Source: Endomicrobiales bacterium (GTDB lineage Bacteria > Elusimicrobiota > Endomicrobiia > Endomicrobiales > JAFGGC01). Taken from it: 64,000 nucleotides of DNA. Shown piece by piece: positions 1 to 8,372 of this stretch. The stretch lies in the NCBI GenBank assembly GCA_016930715.1, contig JAFGGC010000012.1, positions 72,454 through 136,453 of the forward strand, in the 5' to 3' direction. Under the pieces are notes generated by a model. It did not search any database. It saw only the letters and a program-made list of their open reading frames with translations, and was not told the DNA's origin. A program made the translations under genes and the position numbers. Numbering within the stretch: the first letter of the stretch is position 1; the number at the start of each line of letters is the position of its first letter.

Positions 1-492
1 CGCCTCGCCTCAAAAGGGCTTTCAAAATCCGCCCCGGGCTCAAAGGCCCTGGTGCTCCTCACGGACGGTGAAGACCACGAAAGCGCGCCGGAAGACGCCG
101 CAAGGCAGGCGGCCCGCGAAGGCATAAAGATATACACTATAGGGTTCGGGAGCGCGGCTGGAGAACCCATACCCGTAAAGGACGAACAAGGTAATTTTTC
201 GGGCTACAAAAAGAACAAGAAAGGCGAAGTCGTCATGTCGAAAATGGACGAGGTTCTGCTTTCAAGAATGGCTTCGGAAACCGGCGGCAGATACTTCAGG
301 TCTGCCGGCGGCGCTTTCGATCTTATGGGGCTTTTCTCGGAGATACAGGGGCTTGACAAGAAAAAGTCCTCTTCGAGCTCGAACAGGCAGCTTGAGGACC
401 GTTACCAGTACTTTCTTTTTTTCGGGCTTCTTTCGCTCGCAGCAGGGGCGTTCGTTCCCGAAACAAAACGTGAAAAGAGCGTAAAAGAATGA
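1..492 (+). CDS. VWA-domain protein of the Bat operon (BatB-like), 3' part only
   Basis: The reading frame is open from the first base, so the gene starts upstream of the window. The visible 163 residues begin inside a von Willebrand factor A domain: a LLTDGED strand and turn, then a helix and the IYTIGFG strand typical of the last third of the fold. The C-terminus has a hydrophobic helix (YQYFLFFGLLSLAAGAF) that would anchor the protein in the inner membrane. In the Bat (aerotolerance) operon, BatA and BatB are membrane VWA proteins thought to form a complex with the TPR and BatD partners encoded next to them; the exact role is not settled. The stop overlaps the next start by ATGA, indicating translational coupling. 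Confidence 0.85.
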   Translation, partial: RLASKGLSKSAPGSKALVLLTDGEDHESAPEDAARQAAREGIKIYTIGFGSAAGEPIPVKDEQGNFSGYKKNKKGEVVMSKMDEVLLSRMASETGGRYFRSAGGAFDLMGLFSEIQGLDKKKSSSSSNRQLEDRYQYFLFFGLLSLAAGAFVPETKREKSVKE

Positions 493-1166
493 AAACTTTG
501 GTTCAAATTGCCATAATAGCATTGACTTTCGCTCTCGGCGCCGGACCGGCATACGCCTCGGCTTCCGGAAAGGTGCGTACCGGTAACAAGCACTACAAAA
601 AGGGCGCTTACGAGGATTCTCTTCATAAATACAGGGAAGCGGAAATGAGTTCGCCTAACAATCCGGTCGTCCAGTACAACCTGGGCGACGCGCTCTACAA
701 GCTCGGCGACCACGATGAGGCGGAAGGCGCCTACAACAGGGCGCTATCCGCCAAAAACGCCAAGATGCGCGCAAGGACATATTACAACCTCGGCAACAAC
801 GCAGTGAGGCAGGAAAAATACGAGGACGCCGTGGAGTACTACAAACGGGCGCTTGACTACGACCCGGATGACGTGGATACGAAATACAACCTCGAACTTC
901 TACTGAGCAAAAAATACCAACAAGGGCAAAAATCCGACAAAAACAAGAATGGCAAAAACAGGGACAAAAGCGGCAAACAGGACAATGCGAACAAGGACGG
1001 TAAAGATAACAATGATAAAAACGGCAGCGGACAGGAACAAAAGGATGAAATGTCAAAGGAAGACGCCGAACGGATACTTCAATACTACAATGAAGCAGAC
1101 AGGAATTCGGCGGAAAAAAGAAAGATGAAAACACCGCGGATGCCCAAAACGGACGAAGACTGGTGA
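489..1166 (+). CDS. TPR-repeat exported protein (BatC-like)
   Basis: A 225-residue protein with an N-terminal signal peptide (about residues 1-24, ending near AYASA). At least three tetratricopeptide repeats lie between residues 29 and 145; motifs such as YNLGDALYKLGD and YYNLGNNAVRQ give the typical spacing. Residues 150-190 are a low-complexity stretch rich in K, D, N and G, and the tail is short and charged. TPR proteins of this operon probably scaffold the VWA and BatD proteins in the periplasm (inferred from family and position). The start overlaps the previous stop by four bases. The family name rests on order in the operon rather than on a unique motif. Confidence 0.85.
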   Translation: MKTLVQIAIIALTFALGAGPAYASASGKVRTGNKHYKKGAYEDSLHKYREAEMSSPNNPVVQYNLGDALYKLGDHDEAEGAYNRALSAKNAKMRARTYYNLGNNAVRQEKYEDAVEYYKRALDYDPDDVDTKYNLELLLSKKYQQGQKSDKNKNGKNRDKSGKQDNANKDGKDNNDKNGSGQEQKDEMSKEDAERILQYYNEADRNSAEKRKMKTPRMPKTDEDW

Positions 1167-1185
1167 CACGCCAGAGGCAAACAGC

Positions 1186-1320
1186 GAAGCAGCAGGGGCC
1201 AAGCAAATACTTACAAAAACCGGTTAAAACTGATAAAATGAAAATAATGCCTAATATCATTAAATCATCGATTATTTTTATTACTTTGGGAATCACCTTG
1301 ACCCTTGCCCCTTGCTGCTT
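1186..1320. repeat. Imperfect inverted repeat spanning the batD start (family D)
   Basis: The word GAAGCAGCAGGGGCCAAGC at 1186-1204 is mirrored by CTTGCCCCTTGCTGCTT at 1304-1320, with a partial CCTTGACC repeat just before it. The right arm lies inside the batD signal-peptide codons. It resembles the other short-word palindromes of this window. Confidence 0.55.
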
Positions 1321-3070
1321 GACCCTTTCATTCGCGGCGGACATCTCGATATCGGCCAGCGTCGACAAGAACGTCGTTTCCCTGGACGACCAGCTTCTCC
1401 TTGAGGTAAACGTTTCGGGCAGCATTTCAAACATACCCAATCCGAACATTCCCGAACTCCCCAATTTCACCGCCTACTCTTCCGGACGTTCGCAGAATAT
1501 ATCAATAGTAAACGGCCAGATGACGAGTTCCGTCGCCTTCCGCTACGCGCTCGTCCCGAAATCAACGGGAAAATTCACGATACCTCCTATCACGCTTAAC
1601 TATGAAGGAAAAACCTATTCGACCAGCGGAATCCCCGTGGAAGTGACCGGGCAGGGTAAAGCCCCCGCTCAAAGCCCGGCTCCCCAGACGGGCACGGATT
1701 ACGCGGCCCAGGCCGCCGCAGGCAAGCTCTTCGTAACGGCAACCCTTGATAAGGCGAAGGCTTACGTCAACGAGCAGATAACCTACACTTTCCGTTTTTA
1801 CAGGAACATCCGGCTTCTTTCCAACCCGCAGTACCAGCCGCCGAACTTTCAGGGGTTCTGGACGGAAGACTCGACCCCGAAGAACTATTACACGACCGTA
1901 CAGGGCAGGCAGTACCTGGTCACGGAAATAAAGACCTTCCTTTTCGCCACAAAACCGGGAAAATACGAACTCGGGAACGCCATACTAAAATGCAGCATAG
2001 AGGATTTCTCATCCAACGACCCGTTCTCCGATGAGTTTTTCAGGAACTTTTTTTCCGGAGGAAAAACCCAGCTCCTGCAGACGAAACCGATTTCCTTGAC
2101 AATCGTTCCGCTCCCCGAAAAAGGCAGGCCGGATAACTTCGGCGGCGCGGTCGGCCACTTCAATGTTTCAGCTGGCCTCGACAAAAAGGCCGTAAAGGCG
2201 AACGAACCCGTGACGGTGAGCGTCACGGTATCGGGCAAAGGCAATATAAAAACCGTACCGGAACCTGACATAGGCGCCCTGCCGGGGTTCAAAAAATACG
2301 AAACGGCGAGCTCGCTGACTACCGACAAAAACGACTCCGGCGTTTCGGGTTCCAAGGTTTTTAAAACGATAATCGTTCCGCTCTCGCCGGGAAAAGTGAA
2401 CATCAAACCCATATCCTTTTCTTTCTTTGACCCCGGATCCGCCAGATACAGGACAGTGGCCGCCAAACCACTCGTGCTGGACGTCAGCCCGGCCGCGCCC
2501 GGAAGCGTCGCGCCCGACATACGGCAGATGCAGTCAAAAAGCGACATAAAAGTCGTCAACAAGGACATAGCGTTCATTAAAACACCCGAAAAACCGGCGG
2601 TCTATTCCGGCTATTTGCACGAGAAACCATGGTTTATTGCTTTTAACGTCTTTTTGTGCGTGTTATACTTGGGATTTTTCGCGTTCGCGAAGTGGCAGGA
2701 GAAACTCAAGGGCGACGTCGCGTTCGCCCGCAGGATTAGAGCGTCGGCAACGGCAAGACGGCACCTTAAAAAGGCAAAAGCACTGATGAACGGCGACCCC
2801 AAGGACTACTATTCGGCCATTTCGCGGGCGGTCCTCGAGTTTTCGGCGGATAAAATGAACGTTTCCGCGGAAGGCCTGACTGTCCCGGTTTTAAACGAGC
2901 TCCTTTCATCGCGCGGGACCGGCGCGGAAACCATGACAAACATCTGCGAGATACTCTCGGAATGCGACATGGTGCGCTTCGCGCCCACCTCGGTGACGGA
3001 AGAAATGAAAAAAAGCATATACGAAAAAGCGTCCATCACGCTGACCAGGCTCGACAGGGAACTCAAATGA
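1238..3070 (+). CDS. batD: BatD family protein
   Basis: A 610-residue envelope protein. An in-frame GTG at 1163 overlaps the previous stop, but the ATG at 1238 (or 1247) gives a normal signal peptide (MKIMPNIIKSS..., cleaved near SFAAD), whereas the GTG would add about 25 polar residues. Two or three beta-rich Ig-like repeats follow (begin ISISASVDKNVVSLDDQ; later FNVSAGLDKKAVKANEPV), the signature of BatD. A single membrane helix lies near residues 488-510 (WFIAFNVFLCVLYLGFF), followed by a cytoplasmic helical tail of about 110 residues. The signal-peptide codons overlap one arm of an inverted repeat (1186-1320), so the 5' end may have been remodelled. It is translationally coupled to the next gene. 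Confidence 0.85.
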   Translation: MKIMPNIIKSSIIFITLGITLTLAPCCLTLSFAADISISASVDKNVVSLDDQLLLEVNVSGSISNIPNPNIPELPNFTAYSSGRSQNISIVNGQMTSSVAFRYALVPKSTGKFTIPPITLNYEGKTYSTSGIPVEVTGQGKAPAQSPAPQTGTDYAAQAAAGKLFVTATLDKAKAYVNEQITYTFRFYRNIRLLSNPQYQPPNFQGFWTEDSTPKNYYTTVQGRQYLVTEIKTFLFATKPGKYELGNAILKCSIEDFSSNDPFSDEFFRNFFSGGKTQLLQTKPISLTIVPLPEKGRPDNFGGAVGHFNVSAGLDKKAVKANEPVTVSVTVSGKGNIKTVPEPDIGALPGFKKYETASSLTTDKNDSGVSGSKVFKTIIVPLSPGKVNIKPISFSFFDPGSARYRTVAAKPLVLDVSPAAPGSVAPDIRQMQSKSDIKVVNKDIAFIKTPEKPAVYSGYLHEKPWFIAFNVFLCVLYLGFFAFAKWQEKLKGDVAFARRIRASATARRHLKKAKALMNGDPKDYYSAISRAVLEFSADKMNVSAEGLTVPVLNELLSSRGTGAETMTNICEILSECDMVRFAPTSVTEEMKKSIYEKASITLTRLDRELK

Positions 3071-3807
3071 TGAGAAAACTCCTTTTTACGGTGCCGCTTT
3101 GCCTTTTATTCTTCGCGGTTCGTCTTCCGGCGCAGGACGCGAAAACGCTGTTCACGCTCGGCAACAGCTTTTACGAGAATGGAGATTACAGGAAAGCCGC
3201 CGAGTCCTACGAGTCCATAATATCCCGGGGAGTAAGAAGCGCGGACGTTTACTTCAATCTAGCCAACTCGTATTACAGGACCAACAACACGGGAAAGGCG
3301 GTAGTTAACTACGAAAAAGCCGCGCTGATATCCCCGAGGGACCCGGAAATAAGAAACAACCTTGAATTCCTGCGCGCGCTGGTGAACGAGCCGGAGATTC
3401 CTTTCCCCGAGAACGTCCCTCTGTTCTTTAACGGCCTTGTTTCTATGAACGAGCTTTCGGTCTTTTGTTCCCTGGTGCTGACGTGCCTGATAATATGCGC
3501 CTCCGCCTACCTCATAACCCGCAACAGGAACCTCTTTTACGCGGGTCTGATTCTGCTTCTTGCCGCGTTTCTTTCTGGAACGGCATTCGCCTTGAAAATT
3601 CAATATGAAACAGCAAAACGAGCGGTGGTAATTTCAGGGCCCGCCGAAGCCCTGAACGGGCCTGGAAAAGAAAACACGGTAGCCTTCACCCTGCCCGAAG
3701 GCCGGAAGGTGCGTATCCTGGGCCAAAACGAACAGTGGGCCGCCGTCGCCCTGCCTGTTGAAGGATATAAAGGCTGGATGGAAAAGAAAAACCTCGAGGA
3801 ATTCTAA
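3067..3807 (+). CDS. TPR and SH3-domain protein (BatE-like)
   Basis: A 246-residue membrane protein. The start at 3067 (two consecutive ATG codons) overlaps the BatD stop at 3068-3070; the frame is open further upstream, but only this start gives a signal peptide (MMRKLLFTVPLCLLFFAV). TPR repeats cover residues 26-105 (LGNSFYENGDYRKAAESYE; YFNLANSYYRTNNTGKA). Two membrane helices follow at about 132-150 and 157-177, then a bacterial SH3-like domain (residues 185-246) ending GYKGWMEKKNLEEF. TPR plus SH3 as the last gene of a Bat cluster matches BatE. It closes the operon; a 219-base gap with an inverted repeat follows. Confidence 0.82.
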   Translation: MMRKLLFTVPLCLLFFAVRLPAQDAKTLFTLGNSFYENGDYRKAAESYESIISRGVRSADVYFNLANSYYRTNNTGKAVVNYEKAALISPRDPEIRNNLEFLRALVNEPEIPFPENVPLFFNGLVSMNELSVFCSLVLTCLIICASAYLITRNRNLFYAGLILLLAAFLSGTAFALKIQYETAKRAVVISGPAEALNGPGKENTVAFTLPEGRKVRILGQNEQWAAVALPVEGYKGWMEKKNLEEF

Positions 3808-3849
3808 TAACATCCGTCCGTCGTTCCTATTTGCTTCTTCTCTCTCAAA

Positions 3850-3960
3850 ATGATAAACTCCTTTTTGAAAACGACCCGCCTGCGCCAATCGTACCGCCAA
3901 TATTCACAGTTATTCGCTGTATTTGCGTCACGGCTTCGGCGGGTCAAACGAGTTTCTCAT
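3850..3960. repeat. Imperfect inverted repeat in the Bat/nadD gap
   Basis: ATGATAAACTCCTTTTTG plus CGACCCGCC at 3850-3880 is mirrored at 3938-3960 (GGCGGGTCAAACGAGTTTC then TCAT), with small length differences between arms. A minor hairpin, ACAG-N7-CTGT, sits near the centre. The rest of the 3808-4026 gap shows no gene; AGGAG at about 4013 serves nadD. Confidence 0.6.
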
Positions 3961-4026
3961 TCAATTTAGGTTTAATTAGCGGGCAATATTTGTTGCGCAA
4001 TCAATCAATGCCAGGAGTATTCTCGT

Positions 4027-4614
4027 TTGAAAAACGTCAAAAATATCGGGCTTTTCGGCGGTTCTTTCGACCCCGTTCACCGCGGGCACACTGCGCTGGC
4101 GCTCGCCGCGATGAAGGAATACGGTCTTGACAGAGTTGTGTTCATCCCCGCGAAAATCCCCCCTCACAGGAACAGGAAGAAACTGACGGCGCCTGCAAAC
4201 CGGCTTAAAATGCTGACCCTGGCGCTCAGACCCTTCAGGCGGTTTTCAATTGACCGCTACGAACTCAATAGAAAGGGCACCACGTACACGTACCAGACCG
4301 TAAGTCATTTCAGGTCTAAATATCCTAAATGCGATATCTTTTTCATTATCGGTTCGGATTCCCTTATCGAGCTCGGCACGTGGAAAAGGATAGACCGGAT
4401 CCTGGATTCATGCACGTTCATAACCGGAAGAAGAAAAGGAGTGAAGGTGCCGGATAGATGCAGATACGCGGGAAGGGTCAAGTTCATCAAGAAGGCCATG
4501 CCCGCCGTTTCCTCGACCGGCATAAGGCAAAGCATAAGAAAAGGCAGATCTCCGGCGGCCGCCGTGGCCGCTCCCGTCGGAAGATACATAGCGGCCAAAG
4601 GACTTTATAAATGA
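4027..4614 (+). CDS. nadD: Nicotinate-nucleotide adenylyltransferase
   Basis: A 195-residue enzyme that adenylates nicotinate mononucleotide with ATP to give deamido-NAD, the penultimate step of NAD synthesis. The nucleotidyltransferase signature GGSFDPVHRGH is at residues 10-20, and the C-terminal SSTGIRQSIRKG motif matches the ISSTxIR nucleotide-binding motif. The length is normal for NadD. The start is TTG at 4027, preceded by AGGAG ten bases upstream. It sits directly upstream of yqeK and an LCP gene, the arrangement seen in many bacteria (nadD-yqeK-LCP-rsfS). Together with nadA at 48674-49582 it indicates de novo NAD synthesis. Confidence 0.93.
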   Translation: MKNVKNIGLFGGSFDPVHRGHTALALAAMKEYGLDRVVFIPAKIPPHRNRKKLTAPANRLKMLTLALRPFRRFSIDRYELNRKGTTYTYQTVSHFRSKYPKCDIFFIIGSDSLIELGTWKRIDRILDSCTFITGRRKGVKVPDRCRYAGRVKFIKKAMPAVSSTGIRQSIRKGRSPAAAVAAPVGRYIAAKGLYK

Positions 4615-4630
4615 TTTTGGAGTCTCTCGG

Positions 4631-5206
4631 GTGAAAACCGACTTGTCAGCGATATTTTTGTATCTAAAAAAGAACCTGGACCCGGCCAGGTTCAAACACA
4701 CGCTGGGAACGCTAAAAATTGCCGTGCCGCTGTCCGAAAAATACGGAGCCGACCCCGCGAAGGCCAGGGTCGCGGCGCTCCTGCACGACGCGGGCAAGGG
4801 GTTCTCGTCTAAAGAACTCGTCAGGTACGTGAAAAGGAACAAGATGCGGGTGCCTGACGGCGACGAGATCGTAAAGCACAACCCCTCCCTTTTTCATTCT
4901 TACGTCAGCGCGCACGTCGCAAGAAAATTGTTCAAGATTCGCGACACGGAAATACTGAACGCCATTGCCCTTCACACGCTCGGCGCCCAAAAAATGAGCC
5001 TGTTGGCCAAAATAATCTACGTGGCCGATTCGATAACGCCCGACAGGCGTTTCCCGGAAGTGAAAAAAATACGCTTTCTGGCCGCAAGAGACATAGACAA
5101 GGCCGTGCGCGCCGCGATGGCGAACAAGATATACTATGTCATAAAGAAAAAGAAATGGCTTCATCCTGAAGCCTTCAAGGCCTTGAACGGATTCGCCGAT
5201 AAATGA
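4631..5206 (+). CDS. yqeK: YqeK-like HD-domain phosphohydrolase
   Basis: A 191-residue HD-superfamily protein. HD motifs are visible: a first histidine in FKHTLGTLK, the HD pair in AALLHDAGKG (about residues 56-65), then SYVSAHVA, and ALHTLG near residue 118. YqeK proteins hydrolyse diadenosine tetraphosphate symmetrically to two ADP (known for the family). The GTG start at 4631 lies 16 bases after the nadD stop; an alternative start is possible because no strong ribosome site is seen. The stop overlaps the following LCP gene by ATGA. The nadD neighbour supports the assignment over other HD proteins. Confidence 0.88.
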   Translation: MKTDLSAIFLYLKKNLDPARFKHTLGTLKIAVPLSEKYGADPAKARVAALLHDAGKGFSSKELVRYVKRNKMRVPDGDEIVKHNPSLFHSYVSAHVARKLFKIRDTEILNAIALHTLGAQKMSLLAKIIYVADSITPDRRFPEVKKIRFLAARDIDKAVRAAMANKIYYVIKKKKWLHPEAFKALNGFADK

Positions 5207-6381
5207 AAAAATTCAAGCTGAAGCTCGACCACGTGCTCCTTATAACAATCGTAGCGGCCACTTTCGCCGCACTCGCCTTGTCCTGGATGAGCCCCGTCGC
5301 CAGGGCGGTGAGAAAAGGCGAACAGATAAACGGCGTGCTGATAGGCACGGACTGGGTGGATTACGCAAGGCATTCCGACACCCTCGTTCTCGTGAACTAT
5401 GACCCCTCAAAGCGCTTCGCAAACGTCATTTCGATACCGCGCGACACGCGGTTCACCCCGGAAGGATACAACTTCAGGAAAATAAACGAAGTCTACGCGT
5501 ATCATTACAGGACCAAGAAGAACGACCGCCTTGCCGCGCAGGAAGTCCAGCGGGCCGTGGAAGAGCTTTTCCAAAAACGGATCGCGGTACCCTATTACAT
5601 TCAGATAGATTATTCCGCGTTCAGGAAGCTGATCGACCTTATGGGCGGGATCAACATTGAAGTGGACGAACCGATGCACTACGACGACAACGCGGGCAAC
5701 CTGCACATACATTTCGAGCCGGGCAGGCACCACATGAACGGCAAGCAGGCCCTTGAATACGTGCGCTTTCGCGGGCGATCCGGCGATATCGGCAGGGTTT
5801 ACCGCCAGCAAAAATTCTTCAAGGCATCACTGTCCCGCTTTAAAAACCCATATCTCCTGTTCCGTTTCCCCCAAATAATAAACATCGCCCTCAAGGACAT
5901 ACAAACAAACCTCAGTTTCTGGGACATGCTCAACTGCATGCTGGAATTGAAGGACATCCAGGCGAAGGACGTACGGCTCGCCCAGATCCCCGGGACTCCG
6001 AAAAGGGACTACTGGGTCATAGACCAGGAAAACTGCACGGGATTTCTTGACAAGATATTCGTCAGCATCTCGTCGACAACCATCAACACGAGCCCGAGGA
6101 TACGCGTAGAGGTCTGGAACGCTTCGGGAAAATCCCGCCTGGCCGAGAACGTCACCTGGCTCCTGAGGAAGCAGGGCTTCGACGTGATACAGTACGGCAC
6201 CTTCCAGGTAAGGCAGAAAAAATCGCTCATCAAGGACCTGACGGGAGACCTCCGTTCGGCGCAGAAGATATCCGAACTGCTTGAGTGCGGCGAGGTCATC
6301 ACCCGCTACGATGAAAAACGCTTCATAGACATTTCGGTAATACTCGGCGAAGACTGCGGGATAAAACCCGACAGGCTTTAA
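5203..6381 (+). CDS. LytR-CpsA-Psr (LCP) family protein with LytR_C domain
   Basis: A 392-residue membrane-anchored protein. A single N-terminal helix (about residues 8-29, VLLITIVAATFAALALSWM) leads into an LCP domain with the motifs TLVLVNYDP, ISIPRDTR (phosphate-binding arginine) and ALEYVRFRGRSGDIGRVYRQQ. A LytR_C-like domain occupies about residues 290-385 (RVEVWNASG...). LCP enzymes transfer undecaprenyl-linked polymers to the cell wall in Gram-positives; in didermic bacteria the acceptor is less clear. The start overlaps yqeK by four bases, so it belongs to the nadD-yqeK unit. Confidence 0.9.
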   Translation: MKKFKLKLDHVLLITIVAATFAALALSWMSPVARAVRKGEQINGVLIGTDWVDYARHSDTLVLVNYDPSKRFANVISIPRDTRFTPEGYNFRKINEVYAYHYRTKKNDRLAAQEVQRAVEELFQKRIAVPYYIQIDYSAFRKLIDLMGGINIEVDEPMHYDDNAGNLHIHFEPGRHHMNGKQALEYVRFRGRSGDIGRVYRQQKFFKASLSRFKNPYLLFRFPQIINIALKDIQTNLSFWDMLNCMLELKDIQAKDVRLAQIPGTPKRDYWVIDQENCTGFLDKIFVSISSTTINTSPRIRVEVWNASGKSRLAENVTWLLRKQGFDVIQYGTFQVRQKKSLIKDLTGDLRSAQKISELLECGEVITRYDEKRFIDISVILGEDCGIKPDRL

Positions 6382-6395
6382 AAACCGGCGTTCAA

Positions 6396-7085
6396 ATGAA
6401 AAGAGAAGAGGCGGTCTATCGGGAAATTTGGGACAAGAAAGCCGGGTTGCCAGAAGGGGTCAACTCGCGGGCGGCGGGGATACTCCGCCACCTCGATCCC
6501 GGCGACAGGCTGCTTGACGTTGGCGCTGGTCGCGGGGAAACGGCGCTGGTAGCAAAAGGCATATTCAGAGAAATACACGCGATAGACATATCCGAAAAAG
6601 CGCTCGAAACGGCCAGACAAAGAGGCGCCGTGACAAAAAAGGTAAACCTTAACTCTGAAAAAATACCGTATCAGGACGGTTTTTTCGACGCCGCCGTTTG
6701 CCTTGACGCCATCGAACACGTTATTGATCCCATAGAGCTCGTTCGGGAAATCAGAAGAGTCCTGAAGGATAACGGTTCACTCGTGCTCAGCACGCCCAAT
6801 TTCAGGAAGGTAAAAAACATATTGCGGCTTTTATTTAAGGGCTCTTTTCCTAAAACATCCGGGGACCGCGTTGGCTGGGACGGAGGCCATCTTCACTACT
6901 TTACATACAAAGACCTAAAAGATATACTTGAAGACAACGGTTTCGCGGTAGCGCGGCGCGACTGCCTCGTAAGCGAAGAAAAGTTCTCGTCTTTCAAGAA
7001 ACTATTAGAACTGCTGCTGCCCAAGACAGTATTTGAAGAATTCATAGCCGGCGGAATAGTGATAAAGGCGATAAAGAATAAATAA
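6396..7085 (+). CDS. Class I SAM-dependent methyltransferase
   Basis: A 229-residue protein with a Rossmann-type methyltransferase core: motif I LLDVGAGRGE at residues 34-43, an acidic residue after strand 2 (HAIDIS), the motif IV region DGFFDAAVCLDAIEHV, and the RRVLKDNGSLVLSTPN segment typical of type-11 methyltransferases. The C-terminal 70 residues (KDLKDILEDNGF) resemble sugar or lipid methyltransferases of envelope clusters. The substrate cannot be told. The start is an ATG 14 bases after the LCP stop, so it is probably co-transcribed with it. Confidence 0.85.
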   Translation: MKREEAVYREIWDKKAGLPEGVNSRAAGILRHLDPGDRLLDVGAGRGETALVAKGIFREIHAIDISEKALETARQRGAVTKKVNLNSEKIPYQDGFFDAAVCLDAIEHVIDPIELVREIRRVLKDNGSLVLSTPNFRKVKNILRLLFKGSFPKTSGDRVGWDGGHLHYFTYKDLKDILEDNGFAVARRDCLVSEEKFSSFKKLLELLLPKTVFEEFIAGGIVIKAIKNK

Positions 7086-7140
7086 TCCACAGCCTGCCGC
7101 TAAATCGTTGGCGGGCTCGCCATAGGCGAGGAGGCTCAAT

Positions 7141-8214
7141 ATGGAAATGTCTGACGTAATGAAAGCGACGGTACAACGCGGAGCATCGGACCTTCACGTG
7201 GTCATAGGCCGTCCGCCCATCATAAGAATGAGGGGGCGCGTGATGCCTCTCGAAGAATTCCCGGTCCTGACACCGGAAGAATCGAAACGACTCATTTATT
7301 CCATTCTGACTTCCGACCAGAAAATGAAATTTGAAGAGAATATGGAGCTCGACTGCTCTTTCGCCCTGCCGAATGTGTCCCGCTTCCGGGTCAACGTATT
7401 TCAGCAGAAAAACGGCGTAGAGGCCGTATTGCGCGTGATATCTTCAAAGATCCCCGCGCCCCAGGAACTGCGGCTAAGCCCGGCTATAATGTCTTTTGCC
7501 GATCTTCCCAGGGGGCTTGTGCTCGTCACCGGGCCTACCGGCTCCGGAAAATCAACGACGCTCGCCTGCCTTCTGAACCTGATAAACCAGAAAAGGGAAG
7601 AGCACATACTGACCATAGAAGACCCGATCGAGTTCGTGTACGAGAACCAGAAATGCATAGTGAGGCAGAGGGAAGTCGGCCAGCAGACCAAAAGCTTCAC
7701 CCACGCGCTCAAATCGGCCCTCAGGCAGGACCCCGACATAGTGTTGATAGGAGAAATGAGGGACCTTGAAACAATATCCGCGGCCCTTACCATAGCCGAG
7801 ACAGGCCATCTCGTGTTCGGCACGCTGCATACCACCGACGCGGCCCAAACCGTCGACAGGATAATAGACGTTTTCCCGCCGCATCAGCAGCAGCAGGTGA
7901 GGGTCATGCTGTCGGTCACGCTGAGGGGGGTCGTCTCGCAGATACTGCTTCCCAAGGCAGACGGGGTCGGCAGGGTCGCCGCCAGGGAAATAATGCTCGT
8001 CACCCCGGCCATATCTAACCTCATCCGCGAAGGAAAATCGCACCAGATATATTCTGCAATACAGACCGGAAGCAAGTTCGGCATGGTCAACCTTGACAGG
8101 GCGCTCCTGCAGCTCGTGCAGGAAGGCCTCGTGACGCCCGAAGAAGCTGCCGCCAAGGCCCACGACCCGGAATTCATAAGGACCGGCGGAAGAGGAATGA
8201 CGCAAACGATGTAA
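7141..8214 (+). CDS. pilT: Type IV pilus retraction ATPase PilT
   Basis: A 357-residue hexameric AAA-type ATPase that powers pilus retraction at the cytoplasmic side. After an N-terminal PAS-like region come the Walker A motif GPTGSGKST (about residues 129-137), the Asp box (ILTIEDPIEFV), Walker B (VLIGEMRD) and the His box (GHLVFGTLHTTDA). The C-terminal PAISNLIREGKSHQI motif corresponds to the AIRNLIRE motif that separates PilT from PilB. A GAGGAGG ribosome site lies directly after a 15-base hairpin (CTCGCCATAGGCGAG) upstream. No other pilus gene is in the window, so assembly genes must lie elsewhere. Confidence 0.95.
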   Translation: MEMSDVMKATVQRGASDLHVVIGRPPIIRMRGRVMPLEEFPVLTPEESKRLIYSILTSDQKMKFEENMELDCSFALPNVSRFRVNVFQQKNGVEAVLRVISSKIPAPQELRLSPAIMSFADLPRGLVLVTGPTGSGKSTTLACLLNLINQKREEHILTIEDPIEFVYENQKCIVRQREVGQQTKSFTHALKSALRQDPDIVLIGEMRDLETISAALTIAETGHLVFGTLHTTDAAQTVDRIIDVFPPHQQQQVRVMLSVTLRGVVSQILLPKADGVGRVAAREIMLVTPAISNLIREGKSHQIYSAIQTGSKFGMVNLDRALLQLVQEGLVTPEEAAAKAHDPEFIRTGGRGMTQTM

Positions 8215-8237
8215 AAACATCATTTTACAATATGTCT

Positions 8238-8354
8238 TGATTACACAGATTAAAAAATGATTACACAGAAATTTAAAATCCTTAAAAAACGGCATTGCCG
8301 AACTGGACTTGTGACCTAATCTGCGTAAGCTGTATTAGAAATCCGCGTAATCAG
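8238..8354. repeat. GATTACACAGATT-type inverted repeat, copy 1
   Basis: TGATTACACAGATT at 8238-8251 and a second partial copy at 8258 are mirrored by AATCTGCGTAAGC and ATCCGCGTAATCA near 8318-8354. It fills the gap between pilT and the CNBD/GAF gene, ending just before the ribosome site. Confidence 0.7.
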
Positions 8355-8372
8355 TTTTTATCAGGAGGCAAC

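Noticed and set aside
655-1470. A 271-codon minus-strand frame across batC and batD
   Set aside because: Composition is Cys/Arg/Ser-rich noise opposite well-supported genes.
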